DNA of 64,000 nucleotides from the NCBI RefSeq assembly GCF_021606685.1, contig NZ_WKCB01000013.1, positions 32,521 through 96,520 on the forward strand, in the 5' to 3' direction. Made by a program: the position numbers and the translations under genes. The DNA is from Pseudomonas syringae. Lineage in GTDB: Bacteria; Pseudomonadota; Gammaproteobacteria; Pseudomonadales; Pseudomonadaceae. Below, piece by piece: positions 28,027 to 37,039 of the stretch; position 1 is the first letter of the stretch; each line of letters begins with the position of its first letter. Below the pieces are notes generated by a model that was not told the DNA's origin, made no database searches, and saw nothing but the letters and a program-made list of their open reading frames with translations.

Positions 28027-28341
28027 TTACCGGCGATTGCCGTTGGCATCGTAACTGGGGGTTCGGGTGTCGGTGGCCGGGCGGCTCGGGGCTGCATCGC
28101 GTTGGGGGTAGCGATTGCCGATGCCACCGTTGTCCAAGGTCGGTGTGCGCGGGGTCGGCCCGGTCTGGATACCGCGGGTCGCCGGCGCGTTGGGCTGGGT
28201 GCCCTGCATGCTATTGGGATTGGCCCGGTGGATCGGGCTGTTGTTGGAATCACTGCGGCCCGGCAGGTCTTGCGCCAGGGCCAACGGCGTGAGTGCCAGA
28301 CCCAATGCCAGCACTGCGAGATGACGCACACAACGGTTCAT
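28027..28341 (-). CDS. Small secreted low-complexity protein
   Basis: The 104-residue product has a signal peptide (MNRCVRHLAVLALGLALTPLALAQ). The mature part is short, proline-, asparagine- and threonine-rich and without predicted structure. AGAGG lies 7 bases before the ATG. It is the first gene of a two-gene unit with the sugar dehydrogenase. I recognise no function; similar short secreted proteins occur in other pseudomonads. Confidence 0.65.
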   Translation of the reverse strand: MNRCVRHLAVLALGLALTPLALAQDLPGRSDSNNSPIHRANPNSMQGTQPNAPATRGIQTGPTPRTPTLDNGGIGNRYPQRDAAPSRPATDTRTPSYDANGNRR

Positions 28342-28537
28342 GGCAAAGCCTCTTTGAGACGAGCATTACGTGCTTTCGATAACACGCTAACCCGTGGGTT
28401 CGGCTTTGGGCATTAAATAGTTTCTCATCAGGTGTAACACGATCTGTCCGCACATCCGTTCGCAGCGCTGTCCGGGGAAACTTTTCGCGTCGCCGTCGAG
28501 TCACCAGAAGACAGCCCCAGCTCAAGGAATCGCAGGT

Positions 28538-29377
28538 ATGCCACGCTCTATCTGGAAAGGCGCCATCAGTTTTGGCTTGGTTCATATCCCGGTGTCGCTG
28601 GTGTCAGCCACCTCCTCCCAGGGCGTGGATTTCGACTGGCTGGACAAGCGCAGCATGGACCCGGTGGGCTACAAACGCATCAACAAGACCACCGGCAAGG
28701 AGGTCACCAAAGAGAACATCGTCAAAGGCGTGGCCTTCGAAAAAGGCCGCTATGTGGTGCTCAGTGAGGACGAAATCCGCTCGGCCCATCCCAAGTCGAC
28801 CCAGACCATTGAGATCATCGCGTTTGTCGACAGCGACCAGATCCCGCTGCAGAACATCGACACGCCCTACTTCCTGGCGCCGGATAAACGCGGCGGCAAG
28901 GTCTACGCACTGCTACGCGAAACCCTGAAAAAAACCCGCAAGGTGGCCCTGGCCAACGTGGTGCTGCACACCAAGCAGCACCTGGCCGCGCTGATGCCCC
29001 TGGAGTCGGCGCTGGTGCTGGTCATGCTGCGCTGGCCCGCCGAGGTACGCAGCCTGGATGAGCTGGAACTGGGCAGCGACGTGATCAAGCCGACCCTGGC
29101 CAAGGGCGAGCTGGACATGGCCAAGCGCCTGGTGGAAGACATGAGCGCCGACTGGCAGCCGGAGGCCTATCGCGACAGCTTCCAGGAAAAAATCATGGCG
29201 CTGGTGGCGAAGAAGGCCAAGGCCGGCAAGATCGAAGACGTGGAATCCCAGGAAGGCCAGGAGGAGCGTAAGTCCGCCGATGTCATCGACCTGACGGAGT
29301 TGCTCAAACGCAGCCTGGCAGGCAAGCCCGCCGCGAAAAAACCGGCCGCGAAAAAATCCAGCAAAAAGGCCTCTTGA
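28538..29377 (+). CDS. ku: Non-homologous end-joining protein Ku
   Basis: The 279-residue homodimeric DNA-end-binding protein starts MPRSIWKGAISFGLVHIPV, the conserved Ku beta-barrel entry, and continues with EKGRYVVLSEDEI and the bridging region. The C-terminus is a lysine/alanine-rich tail (KPAAKKPAAKKSSKKAS), as in other bacterial Ku proteins that contact DNA and LigD. ligD follows after 24 bp, forming the standard two-gene repair unit used mainly in stationary phase. Confidence 0.95.
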   Translation: MPRSIWKGAISFGLVHIPVSLVSATSSQGVDFDWLDKRSMDPVGYKRINKTTGKEVTKENIVKGVAFEKGRYVVLSEDEIRSAHPKSTQTIEIIAFVDSDQIPLQNIDTPYFLAPDKRGGKVYALLRETLKKTRKVALANVVLHTKQHLAALMPLESALVLVMLRWPAEVRSLDELELGSDVIKPTLAKGELDMAKRLVEDMSADWQPEAYRDSFQEKIMALVAKKAKAGKIEDVESQEGQEERKSADVIDLTELLKRSLAGKPAAKKPAAKKSSKKAS

Positions 29378-29401
29378 GCCTGCCATCCGCCGGAGTGTCC
29401 C

Positions 29402-31888
29402 ATGACAAAGCCGCTGAGCGAATACAACCGTAAACGCGACTTCGGGATCACCGCCGAACCGGCAGGCAGCGCACCTGCCGGCAAGCGCCAGGTCTCGGCG
29501 CTGAGTTTTGTGATCCAGAAGCACGACGCGCGCAACCTGCACTATGACTTTCGCCTGGAACTCGACGGTGTGCTGCTGAGCTGGGCGGTGCCCAAGGGCC
29601 CGAGCCTGGACCCCAGCCAGAAACGCCTGGCCGTGCACGTTGAAGATCACCCGCTGAGCTATGGGAGCTTCGAGGGCAGCATCCCCGCCGGTCAATATGG
29701 CGCAGGCGATGTGATTGTGTGGGACCGTGGCGTGTGGCAGCCCCATGATGACCCGCACAAGGCCTACGCCGCCGGCAAACTCAAGTTCACCCTGGTCGGC
29801 GAGAAACTCTCGGGGGACTGGGCGCTGGTGCGTACCCGCCTCAAGGGCAGTGGCGACAAGCAACAGTGGCTGCTGATCAAGGAGAAAGACCCGCAGGCAC
29901 GCTCTGCCGCCGACTATGACATCGTCACGGCCGAGCCCGACAGCGTGCTCAGCGATGCATCGTTGGGGGCGTCCAAGCCCAAGGCAAAAGCCAAGTCCAA
30001 GGCTGCCCCCAAGAAGGTGCAAAGCGCCCTGCCCGAGCAATTTTCCCCGCAGTTGGCCACGCTGGTGGACCGCGCCCCCGAGGGTGACTGGCAATACGAA
30101 ATCAAGTTTGACGGCTACCGCATGCTGGCGCGCATCCGCGACGGCGAGGTGCGGCTGTTCACCCGCAATGGCCACGACTGGACCGAACGCCTGCCGCGCC
30201 AGACCAAGGCGCTGCAAGCCCTCAAGCTTAAAGACAGCTGGCTCGACGGCGAAGTGGTCAGCCTCAATGGCGACGGCCTGCCGGATTTTCAGGCGCTGCA
30301 AAACGCCTTCGATATCGGCCGTAGCCTGGACATTGTGTATTACCTGTTCGACGCGCCGTTTCTGGACGGCAGTGACCAACGCCTGGCGCCGGTGGAACAG
30401 CGCCGTGCCGCGCTTGAGGCGGCGCTGTCGCGCAGCTCAAGCAAACTGCTGCGCTTCTCCCAGGCCTTTGCCGCCAACCAGCGCGATATCTTCGAAAGCG
30501 CGTGCGACCTGGCCTTGGAGGGGGTGATCGGCAAACGTCTCGGCAGCCCGTATGTGTCGAGTCGCAACGCCGATTGGGTCAAGCTCAAATGCCGCCTGCG
30601 CCAAGAGTTCGTGATTATCGGCTACACCCGCCCCCAGGGTTCGCGCAGCGGGTTCGGCGCCCTGCTGCTGGCGGTCAATGACGATACCGGGCTGGTGTAC
30701 GCCGGGCGTGTGGGCACCGGGTTCGACCAGGCTGCGCTGAAGCACATCTTCGCCCAGCTCGCGCCCCTGGAGCGCAAGGCATCGCCGCTGGCCAAAGCGC
30801 TCACCAGCGCCCAGGCACGGGGCGTGCATTGGGTGGAACCGACATTGGTCGGCGAGGTGCAGTTTGCCGAGTGGACCCGTGAAGGCGTGGTCCGCCAAGC
30901 CGCCTTTGTGGGGTTGCGTACCGACAAGCCCGCCGCGCAGATCATCCATGAACAGCCGCGCGCGGCCAAATCCCTCAAGGCCCCCAAAGCCAAGCAGACC
31001 GGCAGCGTGAACATCACCCATCCCGAGCGGATCATTGACCCGCAAAGCGGCACACAAAAACAGCAATTGGCACAGTTCTACGCGCGCATCAGCGAGTGGC
31101 TGCTGCCCTTCCTGCGCCATCGCCCGGTGTCACTGCTGAGGGCGCCGGAAGGCATCGAGGGCGAGCAGTTCTTCCAGAAACACGCTGAGCGCCTGGCCAT
31201 TCCTCACATCAAGCAGCTGGACCCGGCGCTGGACCCCGGCCACGCTCGCCTGATGGAGATAAACAATGCGCAGGCCCTGCTCGGCGCGGTGCAGATGGGC
31301 ACGATCGAACTGCACACCTGGGGCGCCACGTGGGACAAGATCGAAACACCGGACCTGTTTGTACTGGACCTCGACCCAGACCCGGCGCTGCCGTGGAAAA
31401 CCATGGTCGAAGCGGCGCAACTGACCTTGTCGGTGCTGGACGAACTGGGCCTGCACGCCTTCGTCAAGACCAGCGGCGGCAAAGGCCTGCACCTGGTCGT
31501 GCCGCTCGCCCGCCGCGATGGCTGGGACACGGTGAAAGCCTTCGCCAAGGCCATTGCGCAGTTCATGACCGCGCAACTGCCCGAGCGCTTTACCGCCACT
31601 TCAGGGCCGAAAAACCGCGTCGGCAAGATCTTTATCGACTATCTGCGCAATGCCCGCGGTGCCAGCACCGTAGCGGCCTATTCGGTGCGCGCACGGCCAG
31701 GCTTGCCGGTGTCGGTACCGGTGAGTCGCGATGAGTTGAATGGATTGCGCAGTGCCCAGCAATGGACGGTGGCCAACCTGCACCAACGCCTGGACGCGTT
31801 GAAAGCTGATCCGTGGGACGGTTACGCCCATCGGCAGAAAATCACCGCCAAGATGTGGGACAAGTTGAGCGCGACACCGCCTAAGTGA
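29402..31888 (+). CDS. ligD: ATP-dependent DNA ligase LigD (PE-LIG-POL)
   Basis: The 828-residue multifunctional enzyme contains an N-terminal 3'-phosphoesterase domain (FVIQKHDARNLHYDFRLE, about residues 36-54), the ligase domain with adenylated Lys235 in YEIKFDGYR, and a C-terminal AEP-type primase-polymerase domain with FVLDLDPDP and SGGKGLHLVVPL. This domain order is the Pseudomonas type. With Ku it processes and seals double-strand breaks. Full length; no lesion seen. Confidence 0.95.
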   Translation: MTKPLSEYNRKRDFGITAEPAGSAPAGKRQVSALSFVIQKHDARNLHYDFRLELDGVLLSWAVPKGPSLDPSQKRLAVHVEDHPLSYGSFEGSIPAGQYGAGDVIVWDRGVWQPHDDPHKAYAAGKLKFTLVGEKLSGDWALVRTRLKGSGDKQQWLLIKEKDPQARSAADYDIVTAEPDSVLSDASLGASKPKAKAKSKAAPKKVQSALPEQFSPQLATLVDRAPEGDWQYEIKFDGYRMLARIRDGEVRLFTRNGHDWTERLPRQTKALQALKLKDSWLDGEVVSLNGDGLPDFQALQNAFDIGRSLDIVYYLFDAPFLDGSDQRLAPVEQRRAALEAALSRSSSKLLRFSQAFAANQRDIFESACDLALEGVIGKRLGSPYVSSRNADWVKLKCRLRQEFVIIGYTRPQGSRSGFGALLLAVNDDTGLVYAGRVGTGFDQAALKHIFAQLAPLERKASPLAKALTSAQARGVHWVEPTLVGEVQFAEWTREGVVRQAAFVGLRTDKPAAQIIHEQPRAAKSLKAPKAKQTGSVNITHPERIIDPQSGTQKQQLAQFYARISEWLLPFLRHRPVSLLRAPEGIEGEQFFQKHAERLAIPHIKQLDPALDPGHARLMEINNAQALLGAVQMGTIELHTWGATWDKIETPDLFVLDLDPDPALPWKTMVEAAQLTLSVLDELGLHAFVKTSGGKGLHLVVPLARRDGWDTVKAFAKAIAQFMTAQLPERFTATSGPKNRVGKIFIDYLRNARGASTVAAYSVRARPGLPVSVPVSRDELNGLRSAQQWTVANLHQRLDALKADPWDGYAHRQKITAKMWDKLSATPPK

Positions 31889-31907
31889 GTCGCGCCCCGA
31901 CTGTGCC

Positions 31908-32807
31908 TTAGATCAGCAGGAAGATCGCCGCCAAAGCGGCGAAGATCGCCCATTTTTCCAGGTAATACCGCGTGCGGTTGCGCTTTTTAAGCTCTTTGCC
32001 GCGCAGGCGAATCTTGTACAGCCGGGTAAACGCCCGGTTCAACCCACCGGTCTTGTCTCCGGCATCGTTGGGCGACCCGGCAGCCGCCATCACGTTGCGG
32101 CTGAACCAGCGATTGAACGCCGCCGCCCAGCGGTATTTCATCGGCCGCTCGACATCGCAGAACAGAATGATGCGGTTCTGCTGCGTGGTGTTCTCAGCGT
32201 AGTGAATGAAGGTTTCGTCAAACATCACAGGCTCGCCATCGCGCCAGTAATAATTTTCGCCGTCCACATTGATATAGCAGCCCGGATCATTCGGCGTGTC
32301 CAGGCCCAGGTGATAGCGGTAGGAACCGGCGTAGGGGTCACGGTGGCGCACCAGCTTGGAGCCCGGTGGCAGCTCGGCAAACATCGCCGCCTTGATCGAG
32401 CCGATGCTTTGCACCAGCTCGGTGGTGCGCGGGCACAGCTTCATCGCCGAGGGGTGACTGTCGCCGTACCACTTGAGGTAGAAACGCTTCCAGCCAGATT
32501 TGAAGAAGGAGTTGAAGCCCACGTCGTTGTATTGGTCGGAGCGCTTGATTTCACCGGCACGCATCAGGTTCTGGCCTTCCTCGCGAATTTCCTCCCAGTG
32601 CGCCTGCAAGGGGCTCAGGTCGGGAAAATCGCTGGGCGAGAGGTACGGTCGGCTGGGCAGCTTGGAGAACAGATAAAGGAAGCAGTTGATCGGCGCCAGG
32701 AAGGTCGAATGGTCGCTGAGTTGGCGGCCCAGCTTATGCCGCACCCGACCACGCAGGTGTACATACGCGATGGAGGCAACGTAGAGAACAACAATGATGA
32801 GTTTCAA
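31908..32807 (-). CDS. lpxO: Lipid A 2-hydroxylase LpxO (Fe/2OG dioxygenase)
   Basis: The 299-residue protein belongs to the aspartyl/asparaginyl beta-hydroxylase fold. It has an N-terminal anchor (MKLIIVVLYVASIAYVHLRG) and a C-terminal hydrophobic helix. The iron ligands are seen in KLVRHRDPYAGSYRYHLGL (HxD) and DETFIHYAENTTQQNRIIL (distal His), followed by the 2-oxoglutarate-binding arginine. LpxO hydroxylates a secondary acyl chain of lipid A at the cytoplasmic face of the membrane. The start codon is TTG with only a weak ribosome-binding site. Confidence 0.88.
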   Translation of the reverse strand: MKLIIVVLYVASIAYVHLRGRVRHKLGRQLSDHSTFLAPINCFLYLFSKLPSRPYLSPSDFPDLSPLQAHWEEIREEGQNLMRAGEIKRSDQYNDVGFNSFFKSGWKRFYLKWYGDSHPSAMKLCPRTTELVQSIGSIKAAMFAELPPGSKLVRHRDPYAGSYRYHLGLDTPNDPGCYINVDGENYYWRDGEPVMFDETFIHYAENTTQQNRIILFCDVERPMKYRWAAAFNRWFSRNVMAAAGSPNDAGDKTGGLNRAFTRLYKIRLRGKELKKRNRTRYYLEKWAIFAALAAIFLLI

Positions 32808-33029
32808 GGGATTTCGTCACACGTCAGAAGAGAACAGGCTGCTCCTGCGTGCCCACAACGGCCGAGGATGGATGGCAGCACCTGAAATCACAATTCACAC
32901 AATCGGCACAAGAGGCTGGTTGACCAACCGCCTCATGGCCATTGGCAGTTATTTAGCCACAGTTTGTAACCAAAAGTTAACTAAGAATTGTGAAAAGCTG
33001 TCTTCTCGGTGTGGTGAATAAGCGCCCCG

Positions 33030-33055
33030 GCGGGCCAGCCTTATGGCGGGCCCGC
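33030..33055. repeat. GC-rich hairpin after the Wzz-like gene
   Basis: GCGGGCC (33030-33036) and GGCCCGC (33049-33055) form an inverted repeat 18 bases past the stop of the gene ending at 33073. No T run follows, so it may be a repeat-type palindrome or a weak terminator. Confidence 0.4.
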
Positions 33056-33072
33056 GCGACGCCTGACGTGCG

Positions 33073-34506
33073 CTAGTGGCCCGGCAAGCGCCGCTCGTCA
33101 ACCAGGGAAAACGGCCCGGTTGCGCGTCGCACTTGATGGAAGTAAGTGAGCATCGCCAGCAGAATGCCGAGCATCAACCCAACCAACACACTCAGTGCGA
33201 TGATCATCGCCCCTTTAGGCTTGATCGGGTTCAAGGGTTCCTGCGCCTGACGGTCGACGCTCACCAGTTTCAACTGGCTCATGTCGATGTTGAGGCTGCG
33301 CAATCGCGCGTCTTCTGCCCAGAGCGGGTCAACGTTCTGCAGGAACACGTCTTCATTCTCGCGGTTGCTGAGCGCCTCGACTTCACGATTGACGTCGAGC
33401 ATACGCAATTCCTTGCCGATCTCGGCCACCCGACTGTGGGTGAAATCATCGTTGGTACGTTTACGCAACGCTGCCCGCTCGGCCTCCAGCGCCTCGGTCC
33501 CCATGAAGTACAGGGGGATCTCCTGATTGGTCACAACCGTGCGCATTACCGGGCTCGTACCCCGCGGCGCCTCTGCCCCCATGGCACCTGGTGCAGTCGG
33601 TTGGCGGATGCCGATGGCTTTGGCAATCGAAATCGCCTCGGCCAGTTCCGCCAGCCGCGCGGTGCGCTCCATTTTCATCTGCAAACGCAAGGCGGTGAGT
33701 TCGTCCTGCAAACGCGCACGCCTGATTTTGTCCTCCTCCAGCAACCCGGCGATTTTCGACTCTTTGCCCGTGTCGTAGTTGGCACGCTCCGCGTCGATTT
33801 TGCCCTTGAGTTCACTAAGACGGTTATTGACGATCACCTTGAGGTCAGCGCCCACCTGCTCGCGCTCAAGGGCGATGGCGTAATCGACGAAGCCGTTGAG
33901 AATCGCGACGCCGTCGACCTCCTTGGGGTAATGCATCTCCAGGCGGATAAAGCTGCTGAGCGAGGCGGCCTTCTTGGGGTCGGGCAGCACCAGTTTGATG
34001 GCATCACGGTTGAACGCTTCAAAGCTCTGCTCCAGGCTTTGCCCTGGGCGTTGAAACGCTTCAAAAAGCGCCGCATTGGCCCTGAAAAAACCCAGGCGGG
34101 CTTCATAGGAGTCCAGCCGCGCGCCGACCTTGGACAACGCACTGGCCGGCGGTAGCGCATAGACTTCCGAGCGGTTGAGCGCGTCCAGTTCGTTGATTGC
34201 AGCAGGGCGCAGCACACTGCTGACCTGATAAACCCTCGGTGCGAGAAGCGCGTAGCCTACTCCCAGAAGGCCCGCGAGCAGCGTGCAAGCAATGACGCGT
34301 TTTTTCTGGTTCCAGATCGCGTGAAGCAGTTCAATCAGATCAATCTCGTCCGACGGTGACTGTTGATGGAGCTGGGGAGTGTTGTTCAAAATTCTTACAC
34401 CCTGATGCGTTGTTGAGGTCCGGCACTGAAACAAAGGCCTGGATGACAACTTGAATAAACAGGGGCAACGTCCGGGCACACGACGTGCGTGGCTCTCTGC
34501 TGGCAT
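33073..34506 (-). CDS. Wzz-like O-antigen chain-length regulator
   Basis: The protein has the polysaccharide co-polymerase layout: a short cytoplasmic N-terminus with EIDLIELLHAIWNQKKRVI leading into the first membrane helix (ACTLLAGLLGVGYALLAP), a large periplasmic coiled-coil domain, and a C-terminal proline-rich segment with the second helix (LNPIKPKGAMIIALSVLVGLMLG). It sets LPS O-chain length. ATG 34506 has a good AGGTGA site but yields an unusual 39-residue extension; TTG 34389 preceded by AGGGTG gives the typical start and is equally plausible. Confidence 0.82.
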   Translation of the reverse strand: MPAESHARRVPGRCPCLFKLSSRPLFQCRTSTTHQGVRILNNTPQLHQQSPSDEIDLIELLHAIWNQKKRVIACTLLAGLLGVGYALLAPRVYQVSSVLRPAAINELDALNRSEVYALPPASALSKVGARLDSYEARLGFFRANAALFEAFQRPGQSLEQSFEAFNRDAIKLVLPDPKKAASLSSFIRLEMHYPKEVDGVAILNGFVDYAIALEREQVGADLKVIVNNRLSELKGKIDAERANYDTGKESKIAGLLEEDKIRRARLQDELTALRLQMKMERTARLAELAEAISIAKAIGIRQPTAPGAMGAEAPRGTSPVMRTVVTNQEIPLYFMGTEALEAERAALRKRTNDDFTHSRVAEIGKELRMLDVNREVEALSNRENEDVFLQNVDPLWAEDARLRSLNIDMSQLKLVSVDRQAQEPLNPIKPKGAMIIALSVLVGLMLGILLAMLTYFHQVRRATGPFSLVDERRLPGH

Positions 34507-34785
34507 GGGATCACCTGATTGACTGAGTCCTCAGCCAAGCAGCGTGAAATTTTGTATCAACTACGCGAGTGTCGAATTGGTAGACACGTCGAAAAGAGAT
34601 GAACCGTTTCGAGACGTTACCCAGCGGTCAGGCAACATAACGTTAATTGCCTGTCGTCAAAGGATAAATAGCAATAAAATCAAAAAAATAGGATTGCTCC
34701 TACACGTAATTTCACTTCAGTTCATAAATAACACCACAATGTCTGTAACGACAGGCATATCGCCTTTCAGAAAAAGGAATTTCGC

Positions 34786-35172
34786 ATGTCATCCATTTCA
34801 GACCCGGATTTGCAGGCCATTCAAGGTGCCTGGGAGCAAACCTCGCTCGAAGACAGTGGCGTGCTTAACCCTGTCGACGCCCACAGCGCGCCGGGGGCAA
34901 TCACCACCATCCGCGGCGACCGCTTCGAAGTGAAGACCGTCGAGGGCGAAGTGTTACTGGCAGGCCGGTTTTTCCTGGACAGCAGCACCGTCCCCAAGAG
35001 CATCACCTGGGTTGACGCCATTGGTGATGACGCCGGCAAGTTTCTGCCTGCCAGTTATCGCCTTGAAGGGGATGAGTTTGTGTTCATCGCAGCGGACGAA
35101 GGTATGCCCCGACCACGCTCGTTCAGTACTGGCCCAGGTCAAACCATGCGCACCTTCGTGCGCCGCGCCTGA
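34786..35172 (+). CDS. TIGR03067-like domain protein
   Basis: The 128-residue cytoplasmic protein begins DLQAIQGAWEQTSLEDSG and continues as a predicted all-beta, lipocalin-like fold with GEVLLAGRFFLDSSTVPKSITW and PASYRLEGDEFVFIAAD, matching the TIGR03067 pattern. No function is established for the family. AAGGAA lies 8 bases before the ATG. It stands alone, with an AT-rich 279-bp region upstream and a terminator about 90 bp downstream. Confidence 0.7.
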   Translation: MSSISDPDLQAIQGAWEQTSLEDSGVLNPVDAHSAPGAITTIRGDRFEVKTVEGEVLLAGRFFLDSSTVPKSITWVDAIGDDAGKFLPASYRLEGDEFVFIAADEGMPRPRSFSTGPGQTMRTFVRRA

Positions 35173-35264
35173 TCAGCGCCGCTTACGAACAGGCGACAGC
35201 ATTTTCACAAAGCCTTCACTTTCCGGTCTATAGGGTGAAGCCTACCTACTCCAGTGAATCCCTT

Positions 35265-35292
35265 AGCCCGCCTCTCCTCGCGGGCTTTTTTT
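35265..35292 (+). terminator. Rho-independent terminator
   Basis: AGCCCGC (35265-35271) pairs with GCGGGCT (35280-35286) and is followed by a T run. It separates the TIGR03067-like gene from the MFS gene. Confidence 0.85.
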
Positions 35293-35399
35293 GCCTGGGA
35301 GAAAGTCGAGTCGCGCGGCTCGAACTTAACGCAAAGCGCACAGGTCATTAGCCCATGAGGTGTTCAGCCGTTGAACGCCCTCCCCCTAAAGACCGTGCC

Positions 35400-36635
35400 A
35401 TGGCCAAGACCGACCTGCGTAACACCCTGTCGCTGGACAGCCTGAATTTTTTCCTGGCAGATGTACGCGACGGCCTCGGCCCCTACCTGGCCATTTACCT
35501 GCTGGCCGTGCACCAATGGGACCCGGCCAGTATCGGCGTGGTCATGACCCTGGCCGGTATCGCGGCACTGATCACCCAAGGCCCGGCGGGCGCATTGATC
35601 GATCGCACGCGCAGCAAACGTGGGGTGATCGCGGTGGCTGCGGTGCTGGTGACCGTCAGCTGCCTGATGCTGCCCTTTGTCAGCTCGTTCAGCCTGGTTG
35701 CCTTGACCCAGGCAGCCAGCGCCATCGCCGCCTCCGTGTTTGCCCCGGCGATTTCCGCGATCTCCCTGGGCATTACCGGGCCGCGCGCGTTCACCCGACG
35801 CACCGGGCGCAACGAAACCTTCAACCACGCCGGCAATGCCGTGGCCGCATTGCTGGCCGGTGGCCTGGCGTACCTGTTTGGTCCGGTGGTGGTGTTTTAC
35901 CTGATGGCCTTTATGGCAGCGGCCAGTGTCATCGCGGTCAGTTGCGTGTCGGCCGAGGCGATTGACCATGAAGTGGCGCGCGGCTTCGACCCTGCCCACG
36001 CCGCCGATCACGAACAGCCCTCCGGCCTCACGGTACTGCTGGCCAACCGCCCACTGCTGCTGTTTGCCATCTGCTGTGCGCTGTTTCATCTGGCAAATGC
36101 CGCCATGCTGCCGCTGGTCAGCCAGAAGCTTTCGCAGATCAACCTGCAGATGGCCACACCGCTAACCTCAGCCTGCATCGTCGCGGCGCAGTTGGTCATG
36201 GTGCCGATGGCCTGGCTGGTGGGGCTCAAGGCCGATATATGGGGGCGCAAGCCGCTGCTGCTGGCCGGTTTCATGATTTTGCCGTTGCGCGGTGTGTTGT
36301 ACACCCTGTCCAGCGACCCCTACTGGCTGGTGGCGGTGCAGATGCTCGATGGTATTGGCGCGGGGATCTTTGGCGCGCTGTTCCCGGTCATCGTCAAGGA
36401 CCTGACCCAGGGCACCGGCCGTTTCAATGTGAGCTTGGGGGCGCTGTCCACTGTGTTTGGCCTGGGCGCGGCACTGAGCAGCAGCCTGGCGGGGTTCGTG
36501 GTGCAACAGGCCGGTTATAACGCCGCGTTCCTGACCCTGGCCGGGGTGGCCGCGCTGGCGTTGGCCCTGTTGTGGCTGGCGATGCCGGAGACGCTGGTGA
36601 AACCATCTTTCGCCTGCCATACAACTGTCGCCTGA
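35400..36635 (+). CDS. MFS transporter with relic-derived C-terminus
   Basis: A 411-residue twelve-helix major facilitator protein. It carries a RSKRG loop-2,3 motif (GALIDRTRSKRGVIAV), DIWGRKPLLLAGF in the second half and LDGIGAGIFGALFPVIVKDLTQGTGRFN near helix 10. The family resembles putative drug/sugar exporters; the substrate is unknown. ATG 36400-equivalent start is 35400; an earlier ATG at 35355 lacks a site. The last nine residues (SFACHTTVA) are encoded by DNA that matches, in another frame, the prophage integrase gene, so the native C-terminus has probably been replaced. Confidence 0.8.
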   Translation: MAKTDLRNTLSLDSLNFFLADVRDGLGPYLAIYLLAVHQWDPASIGVVMTLAGIAALITQGPAGALIDRTRSKRGVIAVAAVLVTVSCLMLPFVSSFSLVALTQAASAIAASVFAPAISAISLGITGPRAFTRRTGRNETFNHAGNAVAALLAGGLAYLFGPVVVFYLMAFMAAASVIAVSCVSAEAIDHEVARGFDPAHAADHEQPSGLTVLLANRPLLLFAICCALFHLANAAMLPLVSQKLSQINLQMATPLTSACIVAAQLVMVPMAWLVGLKADIWGRKPLLLAGFMILPLRGVLYTLSSDPYWLVAVQMLDGIGAGIFGALFPVIVKDLTQGTGRFNVSLGALSTVFGLGAALSSSLAGFVVQQAGYNAAFLTLAGVAALALALLWLAMPETLVKPSFACHTTVA

Positions 36636-36650
36636 CATATGCGACAATGC
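36612..36650 (+). pseudogene. 39-bp relic of a tyrosine integrase gene
   Basis: This stretch aligns without gaps to 61989-62027 inside the prophage integrase (33 of 39 bases identical). Translated in the same frame it reads RLPYNCRLTYATM, against RPPYNCRHTYATI around the catalytic HTY box. It lies 111 bp left of the attL repeat, outside the present element, in the tail of the MFS gene. Confidence 0.65.
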
Positions 36651-36760
36651 GCGCCAAATTCCAACACACATCCCCCATTTTTTGCTCAGCGACCGGGTTT
36701 CGCGCCTTGATGTCGCTGTTGATGCATGCCTGAAGGCTCCTGCCGCCACGCTCGCAACCC

Positions 36761-36805
36761 ATTGATAGGTAAAGTAATTGATCTCCACAGCTAACATCAC
36801 CATGC
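36761..36805 (+). repeat. attL, 45-bp direct repeat
   Basis: Identical over 45 bases to 62202-62246. At the right end the same bases contain the ybiT ribosome-binding site (AGGTAAAG), the TTG start at 62219 and the next nine codons. Identity stops one base beyond CATGC on the right and one base before ATTGAT on the left. Confidence 0.92.
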
Positions 36806-36899
36806 GGTCTGAAACGCATAATGGTGATTAGCGGTGATCAGTGTTTGCTGGGCGAAGTCGTCATGAGTAATCAGCCATAACACACAGAAATGCACCCGT

Positions 36900-36920
36900 T
36901 GGTCCCAAGACTGGTCCCAA
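36900..36920 (+). repeat. Paired TGGTCCCAA repeats near attL
   Basis: Two copies of TGGTCCCAA start 12 bases apart, 95 bp inside attL, and lie within an 8-bp inverted repeat (36895-36902 with 36917-36924). A near-identical pair lies 25 bp inside attR. They are candidate arm-type integrase or Xis binding sites. Confidence 0.45.
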
Positions 36921-37039
36921 CGGGGAAATTTCAGCCCATGCCAGAACTGCATAACCGCACTCCTACGGCGTCCTGCCGACCCGAATCAAAACCCTCAATG
37001 CACTGCCTGCTACGCTGAGAGATCTACGGAGAATCAGCC

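Larger units (their letters stand above)
36636..37039. other. Gap spanning the attL end of the prophage
   Basis: There is no gene in this 404-bp stretch. It holds the old upstream (promoter) region of ybiT (to 36760), the left 45-bp repeat, and a paired direct repeat at 36900-36920 that is also seen near the right end. The first prophage gene starts at 37040 with CGGAG before it. Confidence 0.6.
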
